A DNA stretch of 33,031 bases from Planctomycetaceae bacterium UBA2671 (GTDB taxonomy: Bacteria; Planctomycetota; Planctomycetia; Planctomycetales; Planctomycetaceae), in NCBI GenBank assembly GCA_002359185.1, contig DEML01000031.1:35277-68307 (forward strand), written 5' to 3'. Each line of letters begins with the position of its first letter. Positions within the stretch are counted from its first letter, which is position 1. The translations under genes and the position numbers were made by a program. This document shows, in pieces, positions 32,843 to 33,031 of this stretch. Below the pieces are notes generated by a model. It was given only the letters and a program-made list of their open reading frames with translations. It ran no database searches and had not been told where the DNA came from.

Positions 32843-32967
32843 CAGATTCGTTCAGCTTCTTCCCAGTATTCCTGAGAAAAGTAGTATGCGAAAACGGTTG
32901 TCAGCGGTGCCAAACCGTACAAAAGCCATTCCCATAGTTCATTAAGGTGTTCACGCTGATCTCCCAC
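32842..32967 (-). CDS. Small ORF overlapping the SNF2 start (41 residues)
   Basis: From GTG 32967 to TGA 32844-32842 the - strand frame encodes 41 residues, including LNELWEWLLYGLAPLTTVFA and YYFSQEYWEEAERI. The composition, with a possible short hydrophobic helix and an amphipathic acidic end, is protein-like. The stop overlaps the SNF2 start codon as TGATG, typical of translational coupling. There is no ATG and no clear Shine-Dalgarno, so existence is uncertain. It has no recognised homologue. It would be the first gene of the SNF2/SWIM operon. Confidence 0.45.
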   Translation of the reverse strand: MGDQREHLNELWEWLLYGLAPLTTVFAYYFSQEYWEEAERI

Positions 32968-33031
32968 AGAATATTAACTCTTGAATTTAACTCATATCTG
33001 AAGTTTTACAAATTCCAATAATTCATAACCC
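32968..33031. other. Window edge, upstream of the SNF2 operon
   Basis: AT-rich sequence before the small ORF on the - strand; presumably carries the operon promoter, but no hexamers stand out. Confidence 0.3.

Overview
The window looks like chromosomal DNA of a planctomycete (Planctomycetota, probably Planctomycetaceae). This is inferred from gene content and not from an rRNA gene, since none is present. The pointers are an FHA-GAF-sigma54 activator, a secreted formylglycine-type sulfatase, a secreted PQQ-type propeller protein, a Gfo/Idh/MocA oxidoreductase with a TIM-barrel isomerase, an SNF2 helicase paired with a SWIM protein, and a tetrahydromethanopterin formyltransferase (Ftr) in an otherwise bacterial setting. 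I found no tRNA, rRNA, CRISPR array or phage module.

Layout. 1-5.2 kb (+): glutamate dehydrogenase, whose conserved N-terminus runs back through an in-frame TAA; a coupled cyclic-nucleotide-binding-domain protein; an FHA-GAF-AAA+-Fis activator; a small acidic protein. 5.2-13 kb (-): greA with an intrinsic terminator in its leader; a Gfo/Idh/MocA oxidoreductase and a sugar isomerase, separated by a small element with inverted-repeat ends that carries a four-helix-bundle (23S IVS-type) gene broken by an amber codon; then proS followed by a membrane protein and a degenerate J-domain membrane protein. 13.0-13.3 kb: an inverted pair of REP-like hairpins and a structured leader. 13.3-16.5 kb (+): a YhaM-type exoribonuclease and RNase R. 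16.6-18.1 kb (-): PQQ-type propeller protein. 18.4-24.5 kb: RidA-like protein (+), a 28-residue COX24-type ribosomal mini-protein (-), then on the + strand an orphan FixJ-type response regulator, Ftr, a GT39-like membrane protein and a secreted protein with EF-hand-like loops. 24.5-26.8 kb (-): sulfatase and patatin. 27.1-27.7 kb (+): 2-Cys peroxiredoxin. 27.8-33 kb: a membrane protein (-), an IS3 OrfA remnant (+), then a SWIM protein with a histone H1-like tail, an SNF2 helicase and a small overlapping ORF (-).

How the genes work together. Most are housekeeping or catabolic: nitrogen assimilation, RNA decay (two 3'-5' exoribonucleases side by side), transcription fidelity (GreA), translation (ProRS, COX24-like protein), sugar oxidation and isomerisation, sulfated polysaccharide use, C1 metabolism or detoxification, and peroxide defence. 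The less ordinary material is the GDH start-region nonsense codon, the greA leader terminator, the IVS-type element inside a sugar operon, the REP pair, the proS-linked J-like pair, and the SNF2/SWIM/H1-tail operon. No complete defence system or autonomous mobile element is visible.
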